Assembly: GCF_000483485.1 (NCBI RefSeq)
Contig: NZ_KI519609.1
Location: 1,021,460-1,085,459 of the forward strand
Source: Thiomicrorhabdus chilensis DSM 12352
GTDB taxonomy: Bacteria > Pseudomonadota > Gammaproteobacteria > Thiomicrospirales > Thiomicrospiraceae
Length of the DNA: 64,000 nt
Direction: 5' to 3'
Part shown: piece after piece, positions 18,191 to 26,727 of the stretch
Layout: each line of letters begins with the position of its first letter
Numbering within the stretch: position 1 is the stretch's first letter
Position numbers and translations under genes: made by a program
Notes under the pieces: model-generated
What the model saw: the letters and a program-made list of their open reading frames with translations, nothing else
Databases searched by the model: none
Told to the model about the DNA's origin: nothing

Positions 18191-19705
18191 ATGAAATCAC
18201 TCATTTTTACCAGAAAAACAATGTTGCTATGGTTGGCGATGATCCTGTTAGGAAGCACGTCGGTTGCTTATGCGCAAGCCGAATTGGCGAACTTGCGGGT
18301 TGGCCAGAAAACCGACAAAACCCGAATAGTGTTTGATATCAAACAAAACCACAGCTTTAAAGTGTACAAACTCAATAATCCATCGCGAATCGTGGTTGAT
18401 TTCAAAAAAACCGACAACCGTTTGAACTTCTCCAATAAGCATTTCAATGACAGCCTGTTGTACCGTGTGCGTGTATCCGAAAATTCTCGTCTTTTGCGCA
18501 TTGTTTTGGATTTGCATAAAAATTTGGATTATCACTATTTTACTTTGGGTAAAAACCGTTCAGGTGCAGAGCGTCTGGTCATTGATCTGCTTAGCCCTCA
18601 TGCCTCATCCACAAAAGTGGTTAAGGCCGCGCCAGAAAAATCTCAAACTCAATCTTCAAAATCCTTGCTAACCAAGGCGACCAGCAGTCAAAAGGCATTG
18701 GTTTCAGTGCAGAAATCCAAGCCTTTGGTTGAAAAGCCTTCACAAGTGAGTCTTAAAGTGGCCCGCGAAGTAAAACGCAATCAAGCCACCCAGTCGTTGT
18801 TGGATCAAGGCAGTTCAGTTCTGGTCAAGCAAGATATGTTGGTGGTGGCCATTGACCCTGGGCATGGTGGTAAGGATGTGGGAGCCGTGGGGCATAACCA
18901 TGTGTATGAAAAGAATGCGACCTTGCAAATGTCGCGTGAACTTAAGCGTTTGATCGATCAGCAACCAGGGATGCGCGCGGTTTTGACTCGTGATCGTGAT
19001 GTGTTTATTCCTTTGCACGAGCGCGTTAAGATTGCCAAAAAACACGATGCTGACATTTTTATTTCAGTTCATGCCGATGCTTTTCACGATAGGTCTGTCA
19101 GGGGAGGTTCGGTTTATGTATTGTCCAATGGCGGCGCCAGCAGTGTGATGGCGCGTTTGTTGGCGAAAAGCGAGAATGCCTCACTTCAGGATATCTCCTT
19201 GAAAGGTTATGACCGTGATGTGGCGTTTGCCTTGAGTGATCTGACTCGTGAGGCGAATATTCGTGCGAGCCGCAAACTTGGCAAGCATGTTTTGAAAGAG
19301 ATGCAAAAGTCGGTCAAGATGCATAAGCACTCATTGCAGTCCGCCGAATTCGCAGTGTTGAAGTCGATTGATATGCCGTCGCTTTTGGTGGAAACCGCAT
19401 TCATTTCCAATCCGAGCGAGGCGCGTAAACTCATGAATAAGACGTTTCAGTTGAAAATGGCGGCTTCGATTGTGCGTGGCTTGCAGCAGTTTGTAGAAGG
19501 TAACGGTCAGAAACCACGCTGGGGAGAGAGTTTGTATGTGCATTACAAAGTCCAACCGGGGGATACGCTTTCTGAAATAGCCAGTAACTACAATGTATCC
19601 ACCTCCACCTTGAAAAAAATCAATGGCATCAAAAACGCCAATCAGCTTTATGTAGGCAAAAAAATCAAAATCCCACTATCCGAACAAATGGTTGCTGGAT
19701 TATAA
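18191..19705 (+). CDS. amiB: N-acetylmuramoyl-L-alanine amidase (AMIN-Amidase_3-LysM)
   Basis: Periplasmic zinc amidase that cuts the stem peptide from N-acetylmuramic acid during cell separation. 504 residues: signal peptide 1-29 ending YAQA, AMIN domain about 33-137, linker, Amidase_3 domain about 217-440, LysM about 455-500. Zinc and catalytic residues appear in AIDPGHGGKDVGA, YEKNATL, ISVHADAF and VETAFISN. The C-terminal LysM, also found in Vibrio AmiB, should target peptidoglycan. Position after tsaE supports the amiB name over amiC. A small AT-rich hairpin follows the stop but no clear terminator. Confidence 0.94.
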   Translation: MKSLIFTRKTMLLWLAMILLGSTSVAYAQAELANLRVGQKTDKTRIVFDIKQNHSFKVYKLNNPSRIVVDFKKTDNRLNFSNKHFNDSLLYRVRVSENSRLLRIVLDLHKNLDYHYFTLGKNRSGAERLVIDLLSPHASSTKVVKAAPEKSQTQSSKSLLTKATSSQKALVSVQKSKPLVEKPSQVSLKVAREVKRNQATQSLLDQGSSVLVKQDMLVVAIDPGHGGKDVGAVGHNHVYEKNATLQMSRELKRLIDQQPGMRAVLTRDRDVFIPLHERVKIAKKHDADIFISVHADAFHDRSVRGGSVYVLSNGGASSVMARLLAKSENASLQDISLKGYDRDVAFALSDLTREANIRASRKLGKHVLKEMQKSVKMHKHSLQSAEFAVLKSIDMPSLLVETAFISNPSEARKLMNKTFQLKMAASIVRGLQQFVEGNGQKPRWGESLYVHYKVQPGDTLSEIASNYNVSTSTLKKINGIKNANQLYVGKKIKIPLSEQMVAGL

Positions 19706-19865
19706 GAAGTGCTTATAAATCAACCGATAAAGCTCATTTTTTTGGTGGATTTCATGCTCTTGGCTATTCGTCATTTGAATGACCGTTTATAATGGTTTTA
19801 AATGCGATATTGAATCAGGAAATCCTTTTTTCTGTTCGTTGCAGTCAATTCAAATAGAGTAATGC

Positions 19866-22112
19866 ATGCGATCAATCCCGAAATTCCAAATACTAGAGAA
19901 TGTCAAAGCCAAGTCATTGGCGATTATTTTGGGGTTGGCCGCACTCTATATCAGCGTTTTTTTTCTGATTCAATATTTACAAAGCAGCGCGTTCGTCAAG
20001 CAGGAGCTCCAATCCTTTCGTGAAGAGGTGGTGCGACTGTTTAATCATGAGAATCAAATCCAGGTTTCTTTTTACCAGACCCGTCTTAAATGCCATTTAG
20101 CTTCGCCCGGAATTATGAAGGCTTTTGAGGAGCGAGACTCAAAAACCTTGTTTGAAGCCTCCAAGCCGAAATTCGACATACTCAGAACACAAAATCCTAG
20201 CGTGACGCGCATGCAGTTTTATGCTCCCGATGGAACCAGTTTACTTAGAGTTCACGAGGAAGGTATGTCCGGAGACGACATTGCTAGCTTGAGACCAATG
20301 GTGGATTATGCGGTTAAGAATCAAAGTTCTGTATCGGGTTTTGAAGAAGGTTATTTTGGCCTCGCTTACCGAATCATCGAGCCGGTTTTTAATGAGCAGA
20401 ATCGTTATATCGGCAGCGTTGAATTCGGTTTGCAGACAAGACACTTTGAAGAGGTGGTCAAAGCGTTGTTCCCGGATATCAGGGTGATGATGGTGGTGCC
20501 GCAGAATCGCTTAAAAATGCCCCGCGGTAAAGAGTCTTATGAAGCCTATCAGGGTTATTATCTGGTGGGTGAGGATCCCGACCTGTTCAAGCCTTTCTTC
20601 AGTAATGGAAAAGAACGCAAATCTGATGCTTTGGTTGAAGTCGAAAACCGCAAGTATCTGTTGATAAACGATCTTTATCTGAATGACTATGAAAATAAAC
20701 CGTTTATTCAGCTCTTATTGCTTAAAGATATGCATAAGATGGATAAGGTGTTTTATAAAGAAGTGTCAACCAGTGCTTTGATTGCGTTGTTTTTGCTGCT
20801 GATGACCTGGTTGGCGGCCGACTTCAGCTTGCGTTATTTTGTTAAAAATGTCACGCGTTTGAACAAGGAGTTGGCGGAATCCCATGCCAAAATGGATGCA
20901 GTCTTTAGAAGTACGCGCGAAGGGATTGCGATATTAAACCTGAATGGCCGGTTTATTTCGGTCAACCCTGCGTTTACCAAGCTGTTGGGTTACAGCGATT
21001 TTGAGTTGTTGGGCATGTCGTTTGAGCATTTTACCCACACCAGAGCCTCTGAGCAGACTAACAAACTATTGAAAGCCGTGGTCGAAAAACAGTTCATCGA
21101 TAATGTCGAGCAGTTGGTTGTTTCCAAATCGGGCAAAAAGACGCTATTGCAAATTTCATTTTCGCTGTTGCCGGATGAACGCCGAATCTTAATGGTCACT
21201 CGCGATATTACGCATATCAGGGCCCAGCAAGTTGAACTGGAGCGCTATATGAATGCGCTGGATGAGAATGTGATTACCTCCAAAACCGATCTGGATGGCA
21301 ACATCACCTTTGCCAGTCAGGCTTTTTGTGATGTTTCCGGCTATTCAAAAGAAGAGTTGATGGGGCAAAAACACTCGATTATTCGTCATCCCGATACGCC
21401 GATGCATGTCTATGAAAAGATGTGGGAGACCATCACTTCCGGTCATGTCTGGAAAGGGGAGCTGAAAAACCTGCGTAAGGATGGTTCGGCCTATTGGGTG
21501 TTTGCGGCGATTGGTCCTGAATTTAACGAGCTCGGTGAAATTGTCGGGTACACCGCGATCAGGCATGATATTACCGATAAAAAACGGGTTGAGGAATTAT
21601 CGGTAACGGATGAACTGACGGGTTTGTATAACCGGAGATATTACAATGAAATTTTTGAGCGTGAGCTGAACCGAAGACGGCGTGACCGCTTACCGTTCTT
21701 GTTTGTGCTGATGGATATTGACCACTTTAAACGTTATAACGATACTTATGGTCACCAGGCGGGTGATGAAGCCCTGACTAAGGTCGCAGATGCAATCAAT
21801 CAATGCTTCCAGAGAACGGGGGACTACCTGTTTAGACTGGGCGGTGAAGAGTTTGGTGCTATTTTAAATGTCGATTCCGAAGCGGGAGTCGAACCCGTTC
21901 TGGCTCGGATTCACCAATGCATCGCCGCCTTGGAGCTGCCCCATGCCGGCAATCCGCCTTATGGTGTGGTGACGCTGTCAGTGGGCGCTTATCTGGAAAC
22001 TGAATACCTCAAATCACGCAATGAAACCGCCATTTATCTGATGGCCGATAAAGCCTTATACGAAGCCAAGAATGAAGGAAGAAGCCGTTCGGTTCTGAAA
22101 GTGAATCTCTGA
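19866..22112 (+). CDS. Cache-PAS-PAS-GGDEF diguanylate cyclase
   Basis: 748 residues. A membrane helix at about 17-36 and another near 300-322 flank a periplasmic sensor of Cache type (YAPDGTSLLRVH, SVSGFEEGYFGLAYRI). Two cytoplasmic PAS domains follow (about 340-455 and 460-580). The second has KEELMGQKHSIIRHPDTP, the pattern of Aer-like PAS domains that can hold FAD. The GGDEF domain carries GGEEF at 659-663 and an I-site RTGD. It should make c-di-GMP in response to an external ligand and internal redox or energy state; the sensing specificity is inference. Single gene. Confidence 0.92.
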   Translation: MRSIPKFQILENVKAKSLAIILGLAALYISVFFLIQYLQSSAFVKQELQSFREEVVRLFNHENQIQVSFYQTRLKCHLASPGIMKAFEERDSKTLFEASKPKFDILRTQNPSVTRMQFYAPDGTSLLRVHEEGMSGDDIASLRPMVDYAVKNQSSVSGFEEGYFGLAYRIIEPVFNEQNRYIGSVEFGLQTRHFEEVVKALFPDIRVMMVVPQNRLKMPRGKESYEAYQGYYLVGEDPDLFKPFFSNGKERKSDALVEVENRKYLLINDLYLNDYENKPFIQLLLLKDMHKMDKVFYKEVSTSALIALFLLLMTWLAADFSLRYFVKNVTRLNKELAESHAKMDAVFRSTREGIAILNLNGRFISVNPAFTKLLGYSDFELLGMSFEHFTHTRASEQTNKLLKAVVEKQFIDNVEQLVVSKSGKKTLLQISFSLLPDERRILMVTRDITHIRAQQVELERYMNALDENVITSKTDLDGNITFASQAFCDVSGYSKEELMGQKHSIIRHPDTPMHVYEKMWETITSGHVWKGELKNLRKDGSAYWVFAAIGPEFNELGEIVGYTAIRHDITDKKRVEELSVTDELTGLYNRRYYNEIFERELNRRRRDRLPFLFVLMDIDHFKRYNDTYGHQAGDEALTKVADAINQCFQRTGDYLFRLGGEEFGAILNVDSEAGVEPVLARIHQCIAALELPHAGNPPYGVVTLSVGAYLETEYLKSRNETAIYLMADKALYEAKNEGRSRSVLKVNL

Positions 22113-22158
22113 CCCGCTGACTGACCTTCTAGAGTGTTTGGTTTCTGGCCAGAATCGA

Positions 22159-22166
22159 CAGGCCTG
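22159..22166 (+). repeat. CAGGCCTG repeat, copy 8 (intergenic)
   Basis: Context CAGAATCGACAGGCCTGTCT, between the convergent diguanylate cyclase and fau genes. The A-rich flank is slightly altered. Confidence 0.72.
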
Positions 22167-22186
22167 TCTGAAATGGATTTGAGTTT

Positions 22187-22792
22187 TTATTGCTCGGTAA
22201 AAGGGATGAATCCATTTTCTGTGAAAATCCCATCAAGCGGGACATCCCAGGATTCGTTGGGCAGTGTTTCGACCTGCTGGCAGGCGTGTGCCCATCCAAT
22301 TAATAAAGGCGTTTTGACTTGCGGATTTTTCAGCTTGAATGCAAAAGTTCGATCATAAAATCCCCCCCCCATTCCCAAGCGATGCCCCTTGAGATCAAAT
22401 CCGACCAAAGGCATTAATACCAAATCCATCTCTTCTCCGCTTTGATGTTCTTCAAGTGGAACATCGGGTTCAGGGATGTTGAAGCGATTGTTTTGCATTT
22501 TGCTGTCGCTTCGATAAGGCGAAAACCCCATGTGCCAATCGGGTTGTGTCTCCAAAGCAGGTAAAAAAAGTTCGATTTGCGGTTGTTGCCACAGAGCTTC
22601 TATCACCGTATCGGTTCCAAGTTCGCCATCCTGGCTGAGAAACACGGCCACTTTTCTGGCTTCTTTCAGGTAAGGGCTGTTGAGTAAATGTTGGCAGGCT
22701 GAAATTTCGTGTTGCTGTTGTTGCTGCAAATTCAATTGTTGGCGTTTTAGCCGCAGTGATTTTCTGAGGGTGTGATGACACGTTTGCTTCAT
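22187..22792 (-). CDS. fau: 5-formyltetrahydrofolate cyclo-ligase
   Basis: Converts 5-formyl-THF to 5,10-methenyl-THF with ATP. 201 residues. Typical features are the basic N-terminus (RKSLRLKRQQL), ELFLPALE, LVLMPLVGFDLKGHRLGMGGGFYDR and the final VPLDGIFTENG. In E. coli the gene (ygfA) is downstream of the 6S RNA gene and the same is true here. The frame extends upstream into the 6S RNA; ATG at 22792 is preferred because it starts at the conserved part and clears the RNA. Confidence 0.92.
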   Translation of the reverse strand: MKQTCHHTLRKSLRLKRQQLNLQQQQQHEISACQHLLNSPYLKEARKVAVFLSQDGELGTDTVIEALWQQPQIELFLPALETQPDWHMGFSPYRSDSKMQNNRFNIPEPDVPLEEHQSGEEMDLVLMPLVGFDLKGHRLGMGGGFYDRTFAFKLKNPQVKTPLLIGWAHACQQVETLPNESWDVPLDGIFTENGFIPFTEQ

Positions 22793-22817
22793 TGAGAAAG
22801 GTTCACTGGGTTGAAAT

Positions 22818-22994
22818 GGGGAGCACGGAACCATTGAACTAAAATCCCTGAACCGAACAGTTCAGGTGGCAGCCTCCGCTAAGAGTTTAGGCTTCTCGGG
22901 TTAGCAAGCTAACGAGATGCTCACCACTCAAAGTTTCTGGCCCCAATATGGTAATTATCGGAAGGGGGTTTATGCCCAACGACTCCGTGCCGTG
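22818..22994 (-). ncRNA. ssrS: 6S RNA
   Basis: Mimics an open promoter and binds sigma70 RNA polymerase. About 177 nt on the minus strand. Terminal stem: GCACGGA (22984-22990 complement) pairs with TCCGTGC at the 3' end. The 3' half keeps hallmark segments seen in E. coli 6S: GGTGAGCATCTCG, CCGAGAAGCCT and a CACCTGAAC/GTTCAGG hairpin. It lies between zapA and fau, the classic location. Ends are estimated from the stem and the promoter, so they may be off by several bases. Confidence 0.92.
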
Positions 22995-22999
22995 GCTTC

Positions 23000-23005
23000 A
23001 TTATA
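23000..23005 (-). promoter_or_regulatory. 6S RNA -10 box
   Basis: A perfect TATAAT on the minus strand, 6-11 bases before the inferred 5' end of the 6S RNA. No strong -35 is evident. Confidence 0.7.
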
Positions 23006-23097
23006 GCACCGCATGGGGTGGACTCTAAATAAGAAATATCGCTCATTCCGATGATTTCTTTTAATGGCCGCGAATAAACGGAAGTGATTGGGAAAGT

Positions 23098-23370
23098 TTA
23101 TCGGTCTGAGCTTGCGTCGCTGGCCAGCTGCTGAATGGTGTTGTCAATTTGTTCTTCAAGATGCAAGGTGTATTGCACGGTCTGGTCTTTCATCTGTAGA
23201 TGTTCGTAAGCTAAGTTCAAGGCCACCATCAGTACCTTACTTTCGCCCTTTAGGCTCGGCAACTGTTCAAGTCGGTCTTCAATTAGGGTTGCGGCTTCGA
23301 TTAAGCCCTCTTTTTCCTCGGGTTCACATGGGATTTCAAATGTGTGATTCATTAAGGTCAGGGTTAGCAC
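23098..23370 (-). CDS. zapA: Cell division protein ZapA
   Basis: Small cytosolic protein that bundles FtsZ at the division ring. 90 residues, with an N-terminal strand domain (LTLMNHTFEIPCEPEEKEGL), the ALNLAYEHL helix and a C-terminal coiled coil, as in the family. The start is GTG with AGGAG eight bases upstream, which decides this start over the internal ATG at residue 7. It lies upstream of 6S RNA and fau on the same strand and is divergent from ygfB, matching the E. coli arrangement. Confidence 0.88.
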   Translation of the reverse strand: MLTLTLMNHTFEIPCEPEEKEGLIEAATLIEDRLEQLPSLKGESKVLMVALNLAYEHLQMKDQTVQYTLHLEEQIDNTIQQLASDASSDR

Positions 23371-23480
23371 GGCAAAGGCTCCTAATTGAGATGAATTTGG
23401 GTTTTGCAGAGACCGACGACGAGTCTTTTTCTACCTATAAGTATGGTATTATTCACCAATAAATTGAGTTTAACAAGAGA

Positions 23481-24080
23481 ATGTTGGAAATGGATTTTGA
23501 TCAAGTAAAAGAGGTGCTGGAACCCTATCCCGAATTAGAGTCTCCGTCCTTTGTGCAGGGCATGTTAATCGGATTGATTTGCGGGGATAACGATATTGAG
23601 GAGAGCGTCTGGATTCGAAAGCTTTTGGAAGAAGCTCAGGCAAAGTCGGTTAAAGAGTCGTTTTTAAAAACGTTGCATGAGCTTTTCTTGTCTACCAATA
23701 ATGGTTTGAACGGTTCAGGTTTTGAGCTGGAACTGTGTTTGCCGGATGATTATCAGGATTTAGTTTTGCGTGCCGCCATGTTGGGTCAATTATGCGAAGG
23801 CGTGCTTTATGGTTTGGGCCTGATCGGACGTTTACAAGATTCCGAGGCCGAAATTTCCAAAGAGGTGCGTGAACTGATTCATGATTTTGGGGATATTTCG
23901 CGCATTGATATCGATGGGCTGGCACAAGCCAAAGAGTTGGGTGAGACTGAGGAAGGCGACTTGATGGAATTGATTGAGTTCGTTCGGGTCGGCATCCTGA
24001 CCTTGAATGAAGATTTGAACCCGACTCAGGCGGCTCCGATCATGCCTGAAGAAGCGGATATGTCGGATACAATCCACTAG
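23481..24080 (+). CDS. ygfB: UPF0149 (YgfB) protein
   Basis: 199 residues, all-helical UPF0149 family member without a proven enzymatic role; in Pseudomonas a YgfB homologue affects antibiotic tolerance. Recognisable motifs are SFVQGMLIGLICG, LPDDYQDLVLRAAMLGQLCEGVLYGLGL and the C-terminal LMELIEFVRVGILTLNEDL. It heads a ygfB-pepP-ubiH-ubiI cluster conserved across gammaproteobacteria. A second ATG nine bases downstream is an equally possible start. Confidence 0.9.
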   Translation: MLEMDFDQVKEVLEPYPELESPSFVQGMLIGLICGDNDIEESVWIRKLLEEAQAKSVKESFLKTLHELFLSTNNGLNGSGFELELCLPDDYQDLVLRAAMLGQLCEGVLYGLGLIGRLQDSEAEISKEVRELIHDFGDISRIDIDGLAQAKELGETEEGDLMELIEFVRVGILTLNEDLNPTQAAPIMPEEADMSDTIH

Positions 24081-24111
24081 GCGTAGCGCGTCTGTTAAAT
24101 TTGAGAGTGTT

Positions 24112-25482
24112 ATGTCAAAAACTGTTTTAAATTCAGCCGATTTGATGATTGAAATGGCGCAACAGCACCGCGAACATCTGTTTTCCAAGTTGCCGGAAAG
24201 CAGCGCTGTGCTAGTGGCTTCGGGGAGCGAACAAATTCGTAACCGAGATGTTGAATTTCCATTCCGTGCCGAGAGCGATTTCTTTTATCTGAGTGGTTTT
24301 TCGGAGCCGGACAGTGTGCTCTTACTGGTTAAAAACCAGGGAGAGCGGTCAATGTTGTTTGTCCGACCGCGAGACCCGCAGCAAGAGACTTGGCAGGGAC
24401 GCAGGCTTGGAGTGGAGATGGCTCCGGTTGTGTTGAAAGTTGACCTAGCTCATAGTGTTGAAGAGATCGATGAGCAGGTTGTCGAGCAGTTGCAAAACAT
24501 TGAGCACTTGTTTTTCAGCTTTGGTCAGCTGGGGCAGTGGATGGAGTCTGTGGAGTCTTGGCTGGCACAGTTAAAGGCACAAGTGCGTAAAGGTATTTCC
24601 GCGCCAAGCAAGTTGGTCGATTTGGATGATTTGATGCATGAGATGCGCCTGTTCAAGTCTGATGATGAAATAGAGTTGATGCGTCAAGCCGCACAGATTT
24701 CAGTGCAAGGGCATTTGGCTGCCATGCGCCATGTTTTTCCCGGTCAGTATGAGTTTCAGCTTCAGGCGGCTTTAGAGGGCGAGTTCATGCGTCTTGGCTC
24801 TCAAAAAGTAGCGTTTAATTCGATTGCCGCCAGTGGCGATAATGCCTGCATTTTGCACTATACCGAAAACAGTGACCAGATGGGCGAACATCAGCTGGTT
24901 CTGGTGGACGCTGGAGCGGAATTTCGTGGCTATGCGGGTGACATTACGACGACTTTTCCTGTCAGTGGGCGTTTTACACCGGCTCAGAAACAGCTTTATG
25001 AGTTGGTGTTGACGGCTCAGAGGGCGGCAATTGATTGCATTGCACCGGGCGTTAGTTATCAAGCGCCTCATCAGGCGGTTATCAAGATCCTGACAGCGGG
25101 GTTGGTCGAGCTTGGGTTGTTGTCCGGAGAAGTCGATGATTTGATTGATGAAGAGGCCTATAAGGACTTTTTTATGCATGGCACGGGCCACTGGTTGGGC
25201 ATGGATGTACATGACGTCGGTCGCTACAAGCAGCAAGGCGAATGGCGTGAGTTTGAGCCGGGAATGGTGCTGACGGTTGAGCCAGGCCTGTATGTTTCGT
25301 CGGACCTGGAAGGGATTGACGAACGTTGGTTGGGAATCGGTATTCGCATCGAAGATGACGTCCTGGTGACCGACAGCGGTTGTGAGGTGTTGACTTACGG
25401 ATTGCCCAGAACGGTAACCGAGATCGAATCCTGGATGGCGGAGCATAATCCCCATCTTTCTTCAGAGTCAGGCAAAAGCTAA
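24112..25482 (+). CDS. pepP: Xaa-Pro aminopeptidase P
   Basis: Di-manganese M24 peptidase removing N-terminal residues that precede proline. 456 residues: N-terminal substrate-control domain (about 1-175), then the pita-bread domain. Metal ligands are visible in VDAGAEFRGYAGDITTTF (two Asp), MHGTGHWLGMDVHD (His), TVEPGLYV (Glu) and GIRIEDDVLV (Glu). It starts 32 bases after ygfB and is followed by the ubiquinone genes 45 bases on, so probably co-transcribed. A CAGGCCTG copy overlaps the conserved VEPGLY codons. Confidence 0.96.
   Translation: MSKTVLNSADLMIEMAQQHREHLFSKLPESSAVLVASGSEQIRNRDVEFPFRAESDFFYLSGFSEPDSVLLLVKNQGERSMLFVRPRDPQQETWQGRRLGVEMAPVVLKVDLAHSVEEIDEQVVEQLQNIEHLFFSFGQLGQWMESVESWLAQLKAQVRKGISAPSKLVDLDDLMHEMRLFKSDDEIELMRQAAQISVQGHLAAMRHVFPGQYEFQLQAALEGEFMRLGSQKVAFNSIAASGDNACILHYTENSDQMGEHQLVLVDAGAEFRGYAGDITTTFPVSGRFTPAQKQLYELVLTAQRAAIDCIAPGVSYQAPHQAVIKILTAGLVELGLLSGEVDDLIDEEAYKDFFMHGTGHWLGMDVHDVGRYKQQGEWREFEPGMVLTVEPGLYVSSDLEGIDERWLGIGIRIEDDVLVTDSGCEVLTYGLPRTVTEIESWMAEHNPHLSSESGKS
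25283..25290 (+). repeat. CAGGCCTG repeat, copy 9 (coding, doubtful)
   Basis: Falls on codons of the invariant pepP motif VEPGLY, and the A-rich flank is missing. It may exist for protein reasons alone. Confidence 0.35.
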
Positions 25483-25527
25483 ATCACATGAACTCTGTAT
25501 CGAGTAACAAACTTAAGTAGAAGCAAA

Positions 25528-26727
25528 ATGGTAAAACCGACATTGTATTGTGACGCATTCATTTCCGGTGGAGGGCCGGTTGGCTTAATGCTGGCGTTGG
25601 GCTTGGCTCAAAAAGGTTTTGAGGTGGTGTTGGCCGAAGCCTATGAGCCAAACGATGCGTTGCAAAATTCCAAGGGTTCTTTTGACGGGCGGGTTTTGGC
25701 GCTTTCTCAAGGTTCGAGGCAAGCCCTTGAGAGGATACAGTTGTGGTATGCGCTGGAACCATTTGTAACCGATATCAAACATGTTCATGTGTCTCAAAAG
25801 GGCTACCTTGGGGTGACGAAATTGCATGCCGATGAAGTTGGAGTGCCCGCTTTGGGTTACAGCATTCAGTCGAGTGATTTGGGAAAGGTACTGTGGCAGG
25901 CTGTCAGAACACAAGCCCGTGTTCATTTGCTCTGTCCGGCAAAACTTACCGATTTCAAAGAAGGCGACGACAGCGTCTTGGCAAATGTTACGACTGAAGC
26001 TGGAGAGACCTTACAAGTTCAGGCTAAGTTGATGGTGGGCGCAGATGGAACCGATTCCAAAGTGCGTCAAATTCTGAATTTAGGTATAGAGCAGAAGTCT
26101 TACCATGCTTTTGGGGTGATTGCTCAAATAGAAACCGAGGAGGCGCCTTGCGGATGGTCTTATGAGCGTTTTACCGAAGAAGGTCCGGTTGCCCTATTGC
26201 CGATGAAAGAGCGTTTTCACAAGGCGGTTTTGGTGTGTCCGCAAGATCAGGTCGAACAGGTCATGGCATTGGATGATGACGCCTTTATTGATCTGTTTGC
26301 CTCCAAAATGGGTGAGCGTTTAGGAGGGTATATACAGGTCAGTCCACGTGTGTGTTATCCGTTGAAGGAAACTTACGTTCCGCAAATGCAAAGTGGACGT
26401 GCAGTTCTTATGGGCAACGCCTCGCATACACAACATCCGGTTGCGGCACAAGGGTTAAATTTAGGAATTCGCGACCTAGATGACTTTTTAGTGGGGCTTG
26501 AACCTCAGCAGGATTTGGGTTCAGAAACCTACTTGCGGGCTTATGCACAAAAAAGAAAATCCGATCATGAAAGCGTGATGGGATTAACCGACAGTTTGAT
26601 TCAGGTGTTTCAGCACGCTTCTCCGGTGGTCGGGCATTTACGCGGCATCGGTTTGATGGCGATGCAAGCTATGCCAGCCCTGAAGAAGCGTTTTGCACGG
26701 TTTGCGATGGGAGGTTCTCAATCATGA
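25528..26727 (+). CDS. ubiH: 2-octaprenyl-6-methoxyphenol hydroxylase UbiH
   Basis: FAD monooxygenase of ubiquinone synthesis hydroxylating the ring at C1. 399 residues. The dinucleotide fold is FISGGGPVGLMLALGLAQKG, followed by the family's DGRVLALSQGSRQAL. The second FAD motif GNASHTQHPVAAQGLNLGIRD has the GN form typical of UbiH, where UbiI/UbiF have GD. An ATGA overlap with the next hydroxylase gene indicates translational coupling. Assignment rests on family signature plus the conserved pepP-ubiH-ubiI order. Confidence 0.92.
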   Translation: MVKPTLYCDAFISGGGPVGLMLALGLAQKGFEVVLAEAYEPNDALQNSKGSFDGRVLALSQGSRQALERIQLWYALEPFVTDIKHVHVSQKGYLGVTKLHADEVGVPALGYSIQSSDLGKVLWQAVRTQARVHLLCPAKLTDFKEGDDSVLANVTTEAGETLQVQAKLMVGADGTDSKVRQILNLGIEQKSYHAFGVIAQIETEEAPCGWSYERFTEEGPVALLPMKERFHKAVLVCPQDQVEQVMALDDDAFIDLFASKMGERLGGYIQVSPRVCYPLKETYVPQMQSGRAVLMGNASHTQHPVAAQGLNLGIRDLDDFLVGLEPQQDLGSETYLRAYAQKRKSDHESVMGLTDSLIQVFQHASPVVGHLRGIGLMAMQAMPALKKRFARFAMGGSQS

